Shown: piece by piece, positions 54,531 through 64,000 of the stretch
How the letters are laid out: every line of letters starts with the position of its first letter
Numbering within the stretch: position 1 is the stretch's first letter
Source of the DNA: Gerris lacustris
Taxonomy: Eukaryota > Arthropoda > Insecta > Hemiptera > Gerridae
Direction: 5' to 3'
DNA: 64,000 nucleotides
Assembly: GCA_951217055.1 (NCBI GenBank)
Contig: OX578276.1
Coordinates: 18,955,430 to 19,019,429 of the forward strand
Made by a program: the position numbers and the translations under genes
The notes under the pieces: generated by a model
What the model was told of the DNA's origin: nothing
What the model saw: the letters and a program-made list of their open reading frames with translations, nothing else
Database searches by the model: none

Positions 54531-55366
54531 TGTTGGTTCGATATAAGTTGTAACCTTCTGTGCCCATTATTTATTTTCCACATGCTTACAATCATTTTTT
54601 ATTTTCACCTGATTACTATGAAATTTAGATGGTTTATTAAAATACCCCCAATTTAGGGTTGTCTGGGGAGGGCCAAACATTTTTTTTCAATTCATGAGAT
54701 AAACATTTTCAACACCCTTGATTACATTCTGGCTTTAGCTGTAGCTGACTTGTTATAAAATGAAAGTAGCAATGGACAAAGTGAAAAGTACATTGTAACC
54801 TTGCTCAACCAATGCCTAGTACCAGTTCTAACCATGACTTACTAATATACATTTAAAACCCTAGAAAAGTTTAATTATTATTAATAATTTTATGTTCAGA
54901 AAATAATTAGGAACTTAATTTAGTTGAAAATAAATGTTTTTAAAAATATTATATTGCAAAATTTCATAAAAGAAAATTAAATTACAAATTCATGCCGCTT
55001 TTTCCTTTGGCGAATCGGTCATTAACTTTTTCTTAACTTTTTTGTAAAAAACTAGTGAGCCGAAAACTTCACTCATCCTGGAACGAAGCCGTGTAACTTG
55101 AAGTACTAGTAATGATGAGATTGACCTTTCAGCAGAGACATTGTTTACTGGTAGTGTAGCGAAAATTTCAGTAATGACTTGATAATTATGAACAAGTTTC
55201 CATCATAGAAATTGTTTAACTCAATGATGTTTGTCCAGACTTGAAGTCCCAGGACTTTAGATTTTCCTAGTCCTCAACGTAGAGCCTTTGAAAGAAACCC
55301 TACCAACTTCACTTGCCCTATCCATCACTTGCCGTTTTATTTTTATTTTTACTGGTCTTGTATTAC
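54531..55366. other. no gene seen
   Basis: AT-rich; no supported frames. Confidence 0.35.
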
Positions 55367-55795
55367 TTTGCTTTGTAAGTTTCATCGCACATTTCCGTTT
55401 CCCCAATTTTGAACCACTTCCCGTGATTCAATCTTCCCTAAATTTTGTACATAGATACAACTAAGGTGAAGAATACAGAAACCAAAAAAAATAAAAACAA
55501 AAACAAAATGGCGTCAAATTAATTTGCTTTTTAAATTTCATCGCACACCTATTACACCAATTTCGAACCATTTACTTTCATTCAATCTTCCCCAAATTTT
55601 GCTCATAAATAAAACTAAGGTGAAGAATACAGAAACCAAAAAATAAAAAAAAAATTGCGTCAAATTTATTTGCTTTTTAAGTTTCATCGCACACCTATTA
55701 CCCCAATTTCGAACCATTTCCCGTCATTAAATCTTCCCCAAATTTTGCACATAGATAAAACTAAGGTGAAGAATACGGAAACCAAAAAAAAAAAA
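55367..55795 (+). repeat. tandem repeat, three units of about 150 bp
   Basis: Units start near 55367, 55523 and 55671 (TTTGCTTTKTAA...TTCATCGCAC), each with CTAAGGTGAAGAATAC and an A-rich end. Non-coding. Confidence 0.85.
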
Positions 55796-55984
55796 AAAAA
55801 AGTTAAAAATAAGACCAGTTTTGAAAAATGGCATTTTTATATGAATTATTCTGACAGACGGCACCTGATGTTACCTTTTTTTTTGGAAAGAGGAAGAAAA
55901 AATTGTCAAAACCGTGAAAGTAGTTTTGTAATACATTTATTAAAATACTGTAAAAATAATCGGCGCTAAACACAAAACTACTAA

Positions 55985-56081
55985 ACTGCCGAGTGACAAT
56001 AAAAAAATCTTTTAATGGAAAAAATCTTGGGGGGGGGGGGGGGCATCGCCCCTATCCCTAACCCCTCTAGAGCCGCCACTG
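55985..56081. repeat. hAT-like terminal fragment
   Basis: Ends CTAGAGCCGCCACTGG, the complement of CCAGTGGCGGCTCTAG, similar to the hAT end at 13216. A G-run precedes it. No partner end was found. Confidence 0.45.
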
Positions 56082-56356
56082 GTTCTAGAACACAGGAGAT
56101 AATCCTCCGCGGTTATTAACTTCTCAAGGTCGTGGAGCTGCAATCAGAGGCAGTGAGTGTAAACTTTGAACCACTTGTTCTGTTCCTTCTAATGTATCGT
56201 TTACTGGAATGGTCGTCTGTTCGTGACTGACCTCTTGTAAGTTTACACAAAGTCAACTTGTGGTTATGACCATGCGCAGACTGCAGCACGATCCAATATA
56301 ACTTTTCTACAGCCTGCGATAGTATACCTACAGTAATATCGTAAGTAAGACTAAAA

Positions 56357-57541
56357 AAAATCACAGGGAAGTACTTGCGTCCAAGTACTTTTTAGGGTTT
56401 TGTAGATGATGAAGCATACCCGTTATGAAATTATGATTTTTTTTCTTCGATCCTAAGGGTCCCGGGTTCGATCCCCCGGGAGGTCACAATGTTTTTTATA
56501 GGTAATAACGACAAGATAAATTACATTTTTTTAGGAAATTTTCATTGCCCAACCATACGGTGTAACCATGAATCATTTCAAAATTTTAAGACCAGCCATT
56601 ATATAAAATTTGGGGGGGGGGGGATTTTTTTGGGGGTATATTTTGACTTAAAAAACCAATAAAGAATTAAAAATTTAAAAAAGCAAATATATATTTGTAT
56701 CCTACTCTTCAGCAGCTTTCATTTGATACCCAACTCAAAATTTTTAAAAAATAAAATTTTGGGCGCACTCCAAATTTTCGTGCACAAAATTGGTAATTTT
56801 TAAAACCTGGGAATGAACTCCCGGAAATATCATCGCCCCACTATAAGGTATTAGTATGAATTATTTCGAAATTTTAGCACCAGACGATCTATAGTGGTTG
56901 GGGGGGGGAAAATTTTTTTGGGGTATATTTTGATTTTTTTTCCCTATAACTAATGCAAATTTTAAAAAAGCATATATATATATTTGTGTCCTACTCTTCA
57001 GCAGCTTTCATTTAATACCCAACTCAAAATTTTAAAAAAATAAAATTTTGGGCGCACTTCACTTTTTCGCGCCCAAAATTTACAATTTTTGAAAATTTGG
57101 GATGAACTCCCGGAATTTTCATCGCCTCACATTAAGATATTAGCATAAATTATTTCAAAATTTTAGCGCCAGCCGATCTATAGTGGTTGGGGGGGGGAAA
57201 AATTTTTTTTGGTATATTTTGATTTATTTAACCAATAAGGAATGCAAATTTTAAAAAAGGATATATATATTTGTGTCCTACTCTTCAGCAGCTTTCATTT
57301 GATACCCTACTCAAAAATTTAAAAAAATATAAATTTTTGAGTTTACCACATTTTTTCGAATTGCGCATGCGCAAATCTAATTATGAACTTCTGTATATTT
57401 TTCCTGTGGTTGGGTCAAAAAGTTGCACCAGTGTTTCAAATTTCAGTACTTTCGCTTAAACGGTTCGGGCCCTATGAACCAAAGAGCGACGGACGGACGG
57501 ACACATCACCCTCGGTATAAGGGTTTTGAGAAGTATCTACA
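56357..57541 (-). mobile_element. 1.2-kb inverted-end element, copy B
   Basis: Reverse orientation of copy A: TCACAGGGAAGTACTTGC at 56361, T-arm-like CCCGGGTTCGATCCCCCGGG at 56462, three tandem units with ATTTGATACCCAACTC, then GGACGGACGG and CTACAAAACCCTAA. It confirms the limits and internal organisation of copy A. Confidence 0.8.
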
Positions 57542-57673
57542 AAACCCTAACAAGACCAGTATCGTTTAGTAGATAGTAATCTATTACCAACCTACGTTAA
57601 AGAATAAATATATGAGGCTTGCAGTTGTTTCAGTTACCTGTCACTCAATTCAATCTTGGTTTTATCATTTTTA

Positions 57674-58150
57674 GGGTCCGTAGGCAAAACCAAGGACCCT
57701 TATATTTCCCTGCGTGAGTCTGTCCGTCCGTCCTCTCGCGTGCTTTCACGGCTACACCTTTCGTCCGATCACTTTGAAATTTGGCATGTATGTGTCTTGT
57801 ACCTACCCATATATTTTAAAAATATAGCGACTTAAAAAAAATATTTTTCAAAAAAAAAGGGTAAAAAAACTTAAGGGTTAAAATTTTTTTTATTTTTTTT
57901 TCGACACCGTGAGGGATATCATATGAAAGGGTACGTCGAGCAGATTACAAAAATATATAATATTTTGGATATAACTTTGATAGGGCGAGCGTAGGCAAGT
58001 TTGAAGTGGGTGTGAAACATGTCCCCCCCTTCTATCTCGCTTATGTGAAGTGCAAAAAATCTGAAAAAAATTCCTGAACATTCTTCGACCAAAAGTAAAG
58101 ATACCACTTTTTGGAAATTTCGAAAAAAATATTATTTTATTTTTTATTGA
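57674..58150 (+). repeat. hairpin-headed dispersed repeat (family b)
   Basis: Hairpin AGGGTCC...GGACCCT, then GTCTGTCCGTCCGTCC and CGATCACTTTGAAATTTGGC. The downstream part contains GAGGGATATCATATGAAAGG. No coding content. Confidence 0.65.
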
Positions 58151-59078
58151 CAAAATACGTTTATTTATAATTATGGTCTTTTCGATGTATTTATATGGTT
58201 GTAGTCCGGTTCAGTGGCAAAAAAATACTTTATCAGAGTGTGTTTTGAGAATATCAGACCCTTAGAATGGTTCAAAGTAAGCTTTTTAGCATTTAAAAAA
58301 AAAACACTGTATTTACACTTTACAGTTAAACACTATATAGTGTGGCCTACGGACTCTCGCTGTGTTCTGACTAGCACACACTTGACCTGTTTATTATTCA
58401 AACAACCGATGGAAAAGTTTCCCTCACATATTGGTACTAAATTTACTAAACATAAAAGAAGTTTTATTAAGTATAATAATTATATAAACAGTAGAATTCC
58501 ATAATAATTGACCCTACTATAACTGTCATGTAAACAATAGCCTGCCAATTGGAGTGGCACATAGCTTCCTCGCATCCTAATTCAAATACTTAAATGATTT
58601 TATGATTTTAATATGAATATAAATATATGTATATTTGTTTAAAGCTGAATACAGCTTTTTTACAAAGGAGTTACAATAATAATATCATTTTTACAATATG
58701 GCTCAATAACATTAAGTCAAAAATAATACAGGTGGCTTATACTATGTATACCACATGATTCTATATACTAGTGATGCGGTGCATAATGACCTCGCGTAGA
58801 TTGTGGTCTGTTATCACATCACCCATACTATGTTCTCATTATTGCTACCAGGATAATTTTTCTGTGAAAACCTAACATATTCTTATTCAACCTGAAAAGA
58901 GCTTTAAAATTATTTTACGTAAAACAACATATAAGAATAAGCTTACTTTTTAACACCCTCATCTAGGTCATATTTGTTGCAAAACTTTTGTAACAATAGT
59001 TACATATTCATTTGCTACTCATAAAGCCTTTTAAAACAATGTCTGCATGGCAAGTCATGCTGACTAAAATCTTTCTCT

Positions 59079-59486
59079 TTATTCGTCTTCAATATTTCCG
59101 TATTTTTCAATATTTTCATTAGTCCCGAGAGCGCCGTTTACAAGGCCACTGGATGTCCATAAGTTATCAATTTGTTTAAGAACAGAACACCCTACCATGC
59201 TCACTTCGTCTATAATTAGGAAACGACAGCTTCTTAATTTTAGCTGTAGTACATTCAAATTCTCGTTGTTAAGTGGCTTATAATTTTTCTCGATGTTAAT
59301 TTGAAGTGCCCTATGTAGTGTAGACCCACCTACATTAACAGCTGCTGCTCCAGTAGGAGCCGCAAGGATGAAACTGTCGTTTCCTAATGACTCGTGAATT
59401 ATGCATGTCACTGCCCACACCACTGTACTTTTGCCAATACCCGGTTTTCCTTGGACTATGACATTTTGAGGGGCTTCATTTTCTGT
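59079..59486 (-). pseudogene. Helitron PIF1-like helicase, N-terminal part
   Basis: Walker A GKPGIGKSTVVWAV, then LAAPTGAAAVNVGGSTLHRA and Walker B FLIIDEVSMVG. After LKQIDNLWTSSG the frame jumps to a C-terminal-like LVNGALGTNENI, so most of the helicase is deleted. It would unwind DNA during rolling-circle transposition. Confidence 0.88.
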
Positions 59487-59492
59487 CTCTCT

Positions 59493-60134
59493 TTAGATGT
59501 AATCTAACTGTTGCCTCACCAAGTCATGGACTCTACTTTGCTCAGAAGAAAGAGGAACATTTGGCATAGAAAGGGTCTCGACAGATGTATCATCGACTTG
59601 CTTAGCTTGATGAATAAATGATGGCAAAGCGGTAGCATTTTCATAAGATGAAAACGATTCTATCCAATCAAAATTAACATCTTGGGGTCTCATTCCAAGC
59701 TCAACAATCCCAACTTCATTTGAGCCTAAACCTGACTCCAACATCCAGTCATCAAAAATGTCCATTTGAAGATCTTCTCCCGATTCATAATCGTCATCGG
59801 AAAGAACCACTCTGGTATCTTGAACCGATGGCAAAGTGTCATGAAGGTGACTGTCATAAATGGATTTCCAATGAGTGCCCAAGTTATCAAAATCTGATAA
59901 CCTTCTCCAAGGAATTCTCGTTATTACATGCTGCCGGTAGTATTGATCGCTATTGGTGCCATATTGTTTTAATTTGGGAAAAACTCTGACCACTGCTGGT
60001 TTTTTCCATCTCACATATCTAGGGCCACATTTGTACAACTCCGAAAAAAATTGTATCATATTCATGTCTTCGTATTCGACAGGCCGGGCCGGATATTGGT
60101 CAGCTAGAACAGCAGATGATTCCTCTCCCCCCAA
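59493..60134 (-). pseudogene. Helitron Rep-helicase linker region
   Basis: MIQFFSELYKCGPRYVRWKK, DQYYRQHVITRIPWRRLSDF and LSSEQSRVHDLVRQQLDYI, which leads into the helicase. Separated from the helicase frame by a stop near 59493. Confidence 0.78.
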
Positions 60135-60360
60135 GATAGGGACCCACTGGTCGTCCTGAACATTAAGGTGGACGAATGTTCGACTACAGTGGTAGAGGGG
60201 CCATCCTATAAGAATATGAAATGTTTCCTGCGCGGAATAATCGCGCTCAACACATATTCTTGTGAAGATTTTCTGTACTGCTGATTTGGCACATTTATTA
60301 GCATCGCTTTCACTACAGAGTACCTCTTGAAGTATGGCCTCTAAGGTTTTTGACTGGAGC

Positions 60361-60905
60361 TCAGCCTTGCTGGAGTACTAAGCTATGTACCGCGTTAGAG
60401 CTTCTTGGGATACAATAGCTTGTACATTGTACATCCGTATTAGCCCTCCAATGCTCTGTAATGAAACGGTTTTGTTTATTAATAAGAGGATCGTTTCGGG
60501 CAGTCTGAAGTTCCCACTTGCCATCGATTTTAATCAACTCTGTTCTTTCTTTGAGTGGAAATGGAAACTTAAAACGGTATTCCTCGATGTTAGTGTCACG
60601 CCTTTTTTTTAAACAGCCAGAACCATGACAGGTATGTCTCTGACAACAATTAATTAGATTGTTATAATCCTCATCGTGGTCTACAATATCAGTGTAATGT
60701 TGTCGGCAGGGATGGACCAAAGGTGCCTGCGAATTAACATCAGGATTTACGGTGGAAATTAGTTCGTCAAAGTACTAAGCGATTCTTGTTAACTCTTCAG
60801 GACTGGCACTATCTAAGTTGGAAACATCCGGAGCTCCTTCAATGTACAAAATGCCGTGAATGTGGTGAACCAGTAGTCTTGAACATGGAACTTTGGACAT
60901 AATAT
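60361..60905 (-). pseudogene. Helitron Rep HUH nuclease region
   Basis: Near 60840-60890, minus strand: LLVHHIHGILYIEGAPDVS contains the His-x-His of HUH nucleases. Then VHPCRQHYTDI, CQRHTCHGSGCLKK and EEYRFKFPFPLKE follow. HUH nucleases nick DNA through a Tyr. An in-frame stop after LTRIA (about 60775) and other breaks kill the frame. Confidence 0.8.
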
Positions 60906-61245
60906 TTTAGTTATAAAAAAAATCGGCTCTTTCTTTAAAAAACCAGGCAGCAATATGAGGATTTTCATTTAACAGATCACTACGTTTTTTAAATGTTTCT
61001 GTGTTACTGTCTGCTCCAAAGTCCATGTCCGGAGATACCATCCTGTATAATTCAGGTCAATGCATATCGGCAGCAGATAATGTAAAGAAAAATGTAGGGA
61101 GACCCAAATAATCAACAAAACTAATCAATTCTTGGGACCTAGCATACCAATAGGAACTTGTTCCTCGAATGGAAGAGTTAAAACTAAGGAGTCGTGTGGA
61201 CAGGCTAGGTGTTACTTGCAGCATTAACCGTAGATCCTCGACGGT

Positions 61246-61470
61246 TTAATTATTGAGGTCGCTATTTCTTCTGACACAAATATTGCCCTGCCTGAGAACG
61301 CTCCATCTCTGTGTGCTATTCATAGCTAGGAAACGAATCCTGGGATGAGTGGAGAACCTAGAATCACGGTATCTCATCAGGTGTCTAAAATACTCAGCAG
61401 GATTTACAGTTTCCTGGCGAGGAGCTCTTAAGTCGGCAGCACCGGTAGGAAAGAGAGATGGAAACGCCAT
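61246..61470 (-). pseudogene. Helitron-like N domain
   Basis: AFPSLFPTGAADLRAPRQET, AEYFRHLMRYRDSRFSTHPR and LRQGNICV are the hallmark of the Helitron_like_N domain upstream of Rep. Stopped at 61246; broken remnants continue to 60910. Confidence 0.85.
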
Positions 61471-61504
61471 AGCGAGATACCCGACGCGACGGTGGCGAAT
61501 TCAT

Positions 61505-62220
61505 TTATTGGCGTTGAAGAAATCGTACGGCGGAATATAACAATATTAGAAAGAGAGAACAGTCTCCTAGGCAGCTGGTGGCTATGTTGTTAACATTTTG
61601 TGGGAAGTTTATAACTTGCCCACTGTATCCAAACTGGGCCCCTTTTAATTTGTAAATACTTATGACCGGGTGGACGCGATCTATTAGCTGTTCTTCAATG
61701 AAGCTAAGATTGTTTAGTTCAATCGACTGTGGGCCTGGATCCATATTATTGGCTTCGGAAAAGGGATTCAATTTTTCTCTGTATTTAATACACCTTTGAC
61801 ACCTATTTTCTATAACTTTGATATCAAAAATTTCTCAGCACACTGGCTACAAAAATGTAATGATATAACCTTTTGAAAATTAACAATACAATTACCATCT
61901 TCAATTTCTCGGGTTATTCTGGAAGCATTATTTACAGATTTTGACGCTTGTATACGGGCTTGAGGAGTTTCAGGGCTATCCCTAGATCTACCTAAAGCAG
62001 ATCTGGTTGCTTGCTCAGATAGTCTAGCTCGTGGTTCTGCAGAGCTCTCCCTAGATCTATTTGAAGCAGATCTAGTAGCTTGTTCAGCTAATCTAGCATC
62101 ACGTTGTGCAGATGTTTCACGAGAGCAACCATTATTTACTCTGCATCTTACTGCTTCAAGTCTAGCCTTTCGTTCGTAGCAGATACTTGATTTCGGCTAA
62201 CGGCTTTTTTTGCAGCCAGA
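61505..62220 (-). pseudogene. Helitron N-terminal repeats and NNMDPG block
   Basis: At 61900-62150 the minus strand reads repeats such as RDARLAEQATRSASNRSRES and RARLSEQATRSALGRSRDS, a roughly 32-residue repeat common before Helitron proteins. Then RCQRCIKYREKLNPFSEANN, MDPGPQ, and LIDRVHPVISIYKLKGAQFG. Frames change near 61790. Confidence 0.8.
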
Positions 62221-63239
62221 ACTTTAGCAGATTGTTAAAGTGGTATTGTGCTATAAGTTGACTCAATTAAAATAAATAGGTAATATTTTTTTAATATCAA
62301 ATGCAAGACGGCAGATAAGTTGTTTAGTAATAGAGAGATATTTTTACTTAACAGATACTAAATAATACTGATAATAATAAACGTCTAAATAAAAAAATAT
62401 AAATAGAATAAAAGCTAAATTTCAATACAAAAACAAACAAAAACCCAAAAATAGTGTAAAACTATTATATTGACCAAATAGTATTTTCCTTAATACAAGA
62501 ACAAAACGTTACACCAACATCAATCAAAATCAAATGGAAGATTTGCTGTAAACGGCAAGACAAAGAAAATTTGAAGGAGATGTTTTTATGAGTGGAAAAG
62601 GTTAGCTGCAGGCAGGCACGGTGTGAGACTGGTGAGAGCAAGACAACGCTGGGCTCTACCTCAGTCCTAGTCGAGGTATTATACCAATAGGAGTGGGGGC
62701 TGAGGGATGTAGGGAGACCTGCGCATTACTACTCAGGAGAGACTGACCTCCTGAGTCCTCTATACTTCTACTTCATCCCACCTAACTATATAGACTATAG
62801 ACTTCTACTCTCCGCTGCCCTAACATATAGATATTTTCTTCTGTATCAGTGTGTGTGTGTATATGTATTTATATCCTTGCAATTAGGTAGTTGCTTTTTT
62901 TAATTTATTAGAATATTGCAACTAATTAGTACACGTTATAAGCAATATAAATAATTAAATCAAAATACATGTTTTATAAAAATCATAGCCTAAACAGTCC
63001 CTTCGCTCGTTGAACTAAAGTGCTGTACCTTTAAATACTTTCTCTGCAATTAAATTATACTAATTAATAATAACTAATAACTAATACAATTAAAAACTTT
63101 ATCATGGCACCAAATTTTATCAAATTTTGTTTGCATTTGCAGATCATCTATAGTTAAAAAAGTAATTGCAGGCTCACTACGCTCTTCTGTTTTTATAGGT
63201 GTGCCATTGAGTAATTTTATTTTCATAATAAAATGTTTA

Positions 63240-63376
63240 ATTTTTTGCTTCCGAGCTTACCGAAGGTAACGGAAGCATTGTGTTCACTTTTGAGAACGAA
63301 AAACTTTTATGCCTCCGATTTCAAAAATTCCAAGACAGAAATCCGTTTCAGACATCAGGGAACATTTTTGGTCTCG

Positions 63377-63436
<60 letters not shown>

Positions 63437-63530
63437 GGTCTGTGTGTCCGCGAATTATGAAACGTGCGACGATAACTTGAGTAAATGTCGACCGATTTTA
63501 ATGAAATTTGGTAGACATGTTCATTTTACC
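63240..63530 (+). repeat. hairpin-headed dispersed repeat (family c), copy 3
   Basis: GCTTCCGAGCTTACCGAAGG plus TAACGGAAGC hairpin, ACAGAAATCCGTTTCAGACA, (GTCT)n at 63378-63436, then CGACCGATTTTAATGAAATT. Best preserved of the three copies. Confidence 0.8.
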
Positions 63531-64000
63531 AATGCTCAGGACGAGTTCGTTGGACAACGTTATCCGTCCAAGCGTTCACGAGTAACGCTCGCGTAAACGT
63601 GAACTTTATATTTAAAATTGGAATTTTTGGTCGGGGAAAAAATCTAACTTTATCTATTCAATGAGACTAACATTTTTTTCAAATACAATTTTTTAGTAAA
63701 ACCAACAGCGACACCGCTATGAAGTGTTAAAGATCGCTAAAACTATTAATAGTTTTTACAAAATAAACAATATAACAATAAAGTAATACAACAATAATTG
63801 TTATAGTACATGATAGGATGCGAGGAAGCTATGTGCCACACTAATTGGCAGTCTATTTTTTAATTCATTTAATTAAAACCAATACAAATATAAAAGTTTT
63901 TACATACTGGCCTGTATAAAAAGCGGAGCTTTTTTTTAAACATTTGTAGGTAATCTTTTTTTTACAAAATGATTTTGCAGTTTATACATCTGTGTCTTAA

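Larger units (their letters stand above)
58536..63857 (-). mobile_element. decayed Helitron with 44-bp inverted ends
   Basis: Outer repeats at 58536-58579 and 63814-63857 are inverted copies with four or so mismatches (core TGGCACATAGCTTCCTCGCA). Between them, on the minus strand, lie all landmarks of a RepHel protein in broken frames: N-terminal repeats, NNMDPG block, Helitron-like N domain, HUH Rep and PIF1 helicase Walker motifs. Classical Helitrons lack inverted ends, so this resembles the Helitron2/Helentron type, or two solo elements flanking a Helitron. Non-coding stretches at 58580-59078 and 62221-63239 show no genes. Confidence 0.75.

Noticed and set aside
63233..63596. Three overlapping frames with CLSVCLSV repeats
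   Set aside because: They arise from the (GTCT)n microsatellite in a dispersed repeat.

Overview
This is repeat-rich, AT-rich genomic DNA from an insect. The evidence is spliced genes with GT-AG introns, a seven-transmembrane odorant receptor of the insect type, BEL/Pao and non-LTR retrotransposons, hAT, pogo/Tigger and Helitron-class elements, and many small inverted-repeat elements. I cannot name the species.

Layout. 1-2.9 kb (minus): a non-LTR retrotransposon running off the left edge, whose ORF1 and ORF2 share one frame and are separated by a single TAG followed by CAATCA, the classic leaky-stop context. 3.4-5.5 kb (minus): two exons of an odorant receptor. 6-13.6 kb: a three-layer nest, with a minus-strand BEL/Pao integrase split by a plus-strand BEL/Pao element whose 3' LTR is itself split by a hAT element (8-bp target duplication). 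14.8-16.3 kb: a CTAG-flanked DNA transposon with repeated internal motifs. 17.3-22 kb (minus): a decayed BEL/Pao and a 5'-truncated LINE. 22-26.8 kb: dispersed hairpin repeats, a TTAA-type transposon and a TA-flanked MITE.

25-40.3 kb (plus): the main gene of the window. It has a non-coding first exon and about 12 coding exons with matching splice phases. It encodes a protein of about 890 residues with two zinc-finger-like motifs, a tyrosine-recombinase-like (Crypton-type) domain and a Myb/trihelix-like tail. Its introns hold a LINE with intact RT, a 580-bp fold-back element, a 65-bp satellite, a LINE scrap, a 1.2-kb inverted-repeat element with a tRNA-like T-arm, and a perfect 54-bp palindrome.

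41-54 kb: a Tigger pseudogene, a BEL/Pao remnant split by a minisatellite that contains a solo LTR, and a MADF-BESS gene region. The BESS exon has been amplified into a 236/246-bp tandem satellite of about 11 units, all sharing the same frameshift. 54-64 kb: dispersed hairpin-headed repeats, a second copy of the 1.2-kb element, and a decayed Helitron (HUH Rep, PIF1 helicase) bounded by 44-bp inverted repeats.

The genes do not form a pathway. The window is a small host gene set (receptor, recombinase-like factor, MADF-BESS factor) embedded in transposons, and it shows transposon layering, exon-to-satellite conversion and possible translational recoding.
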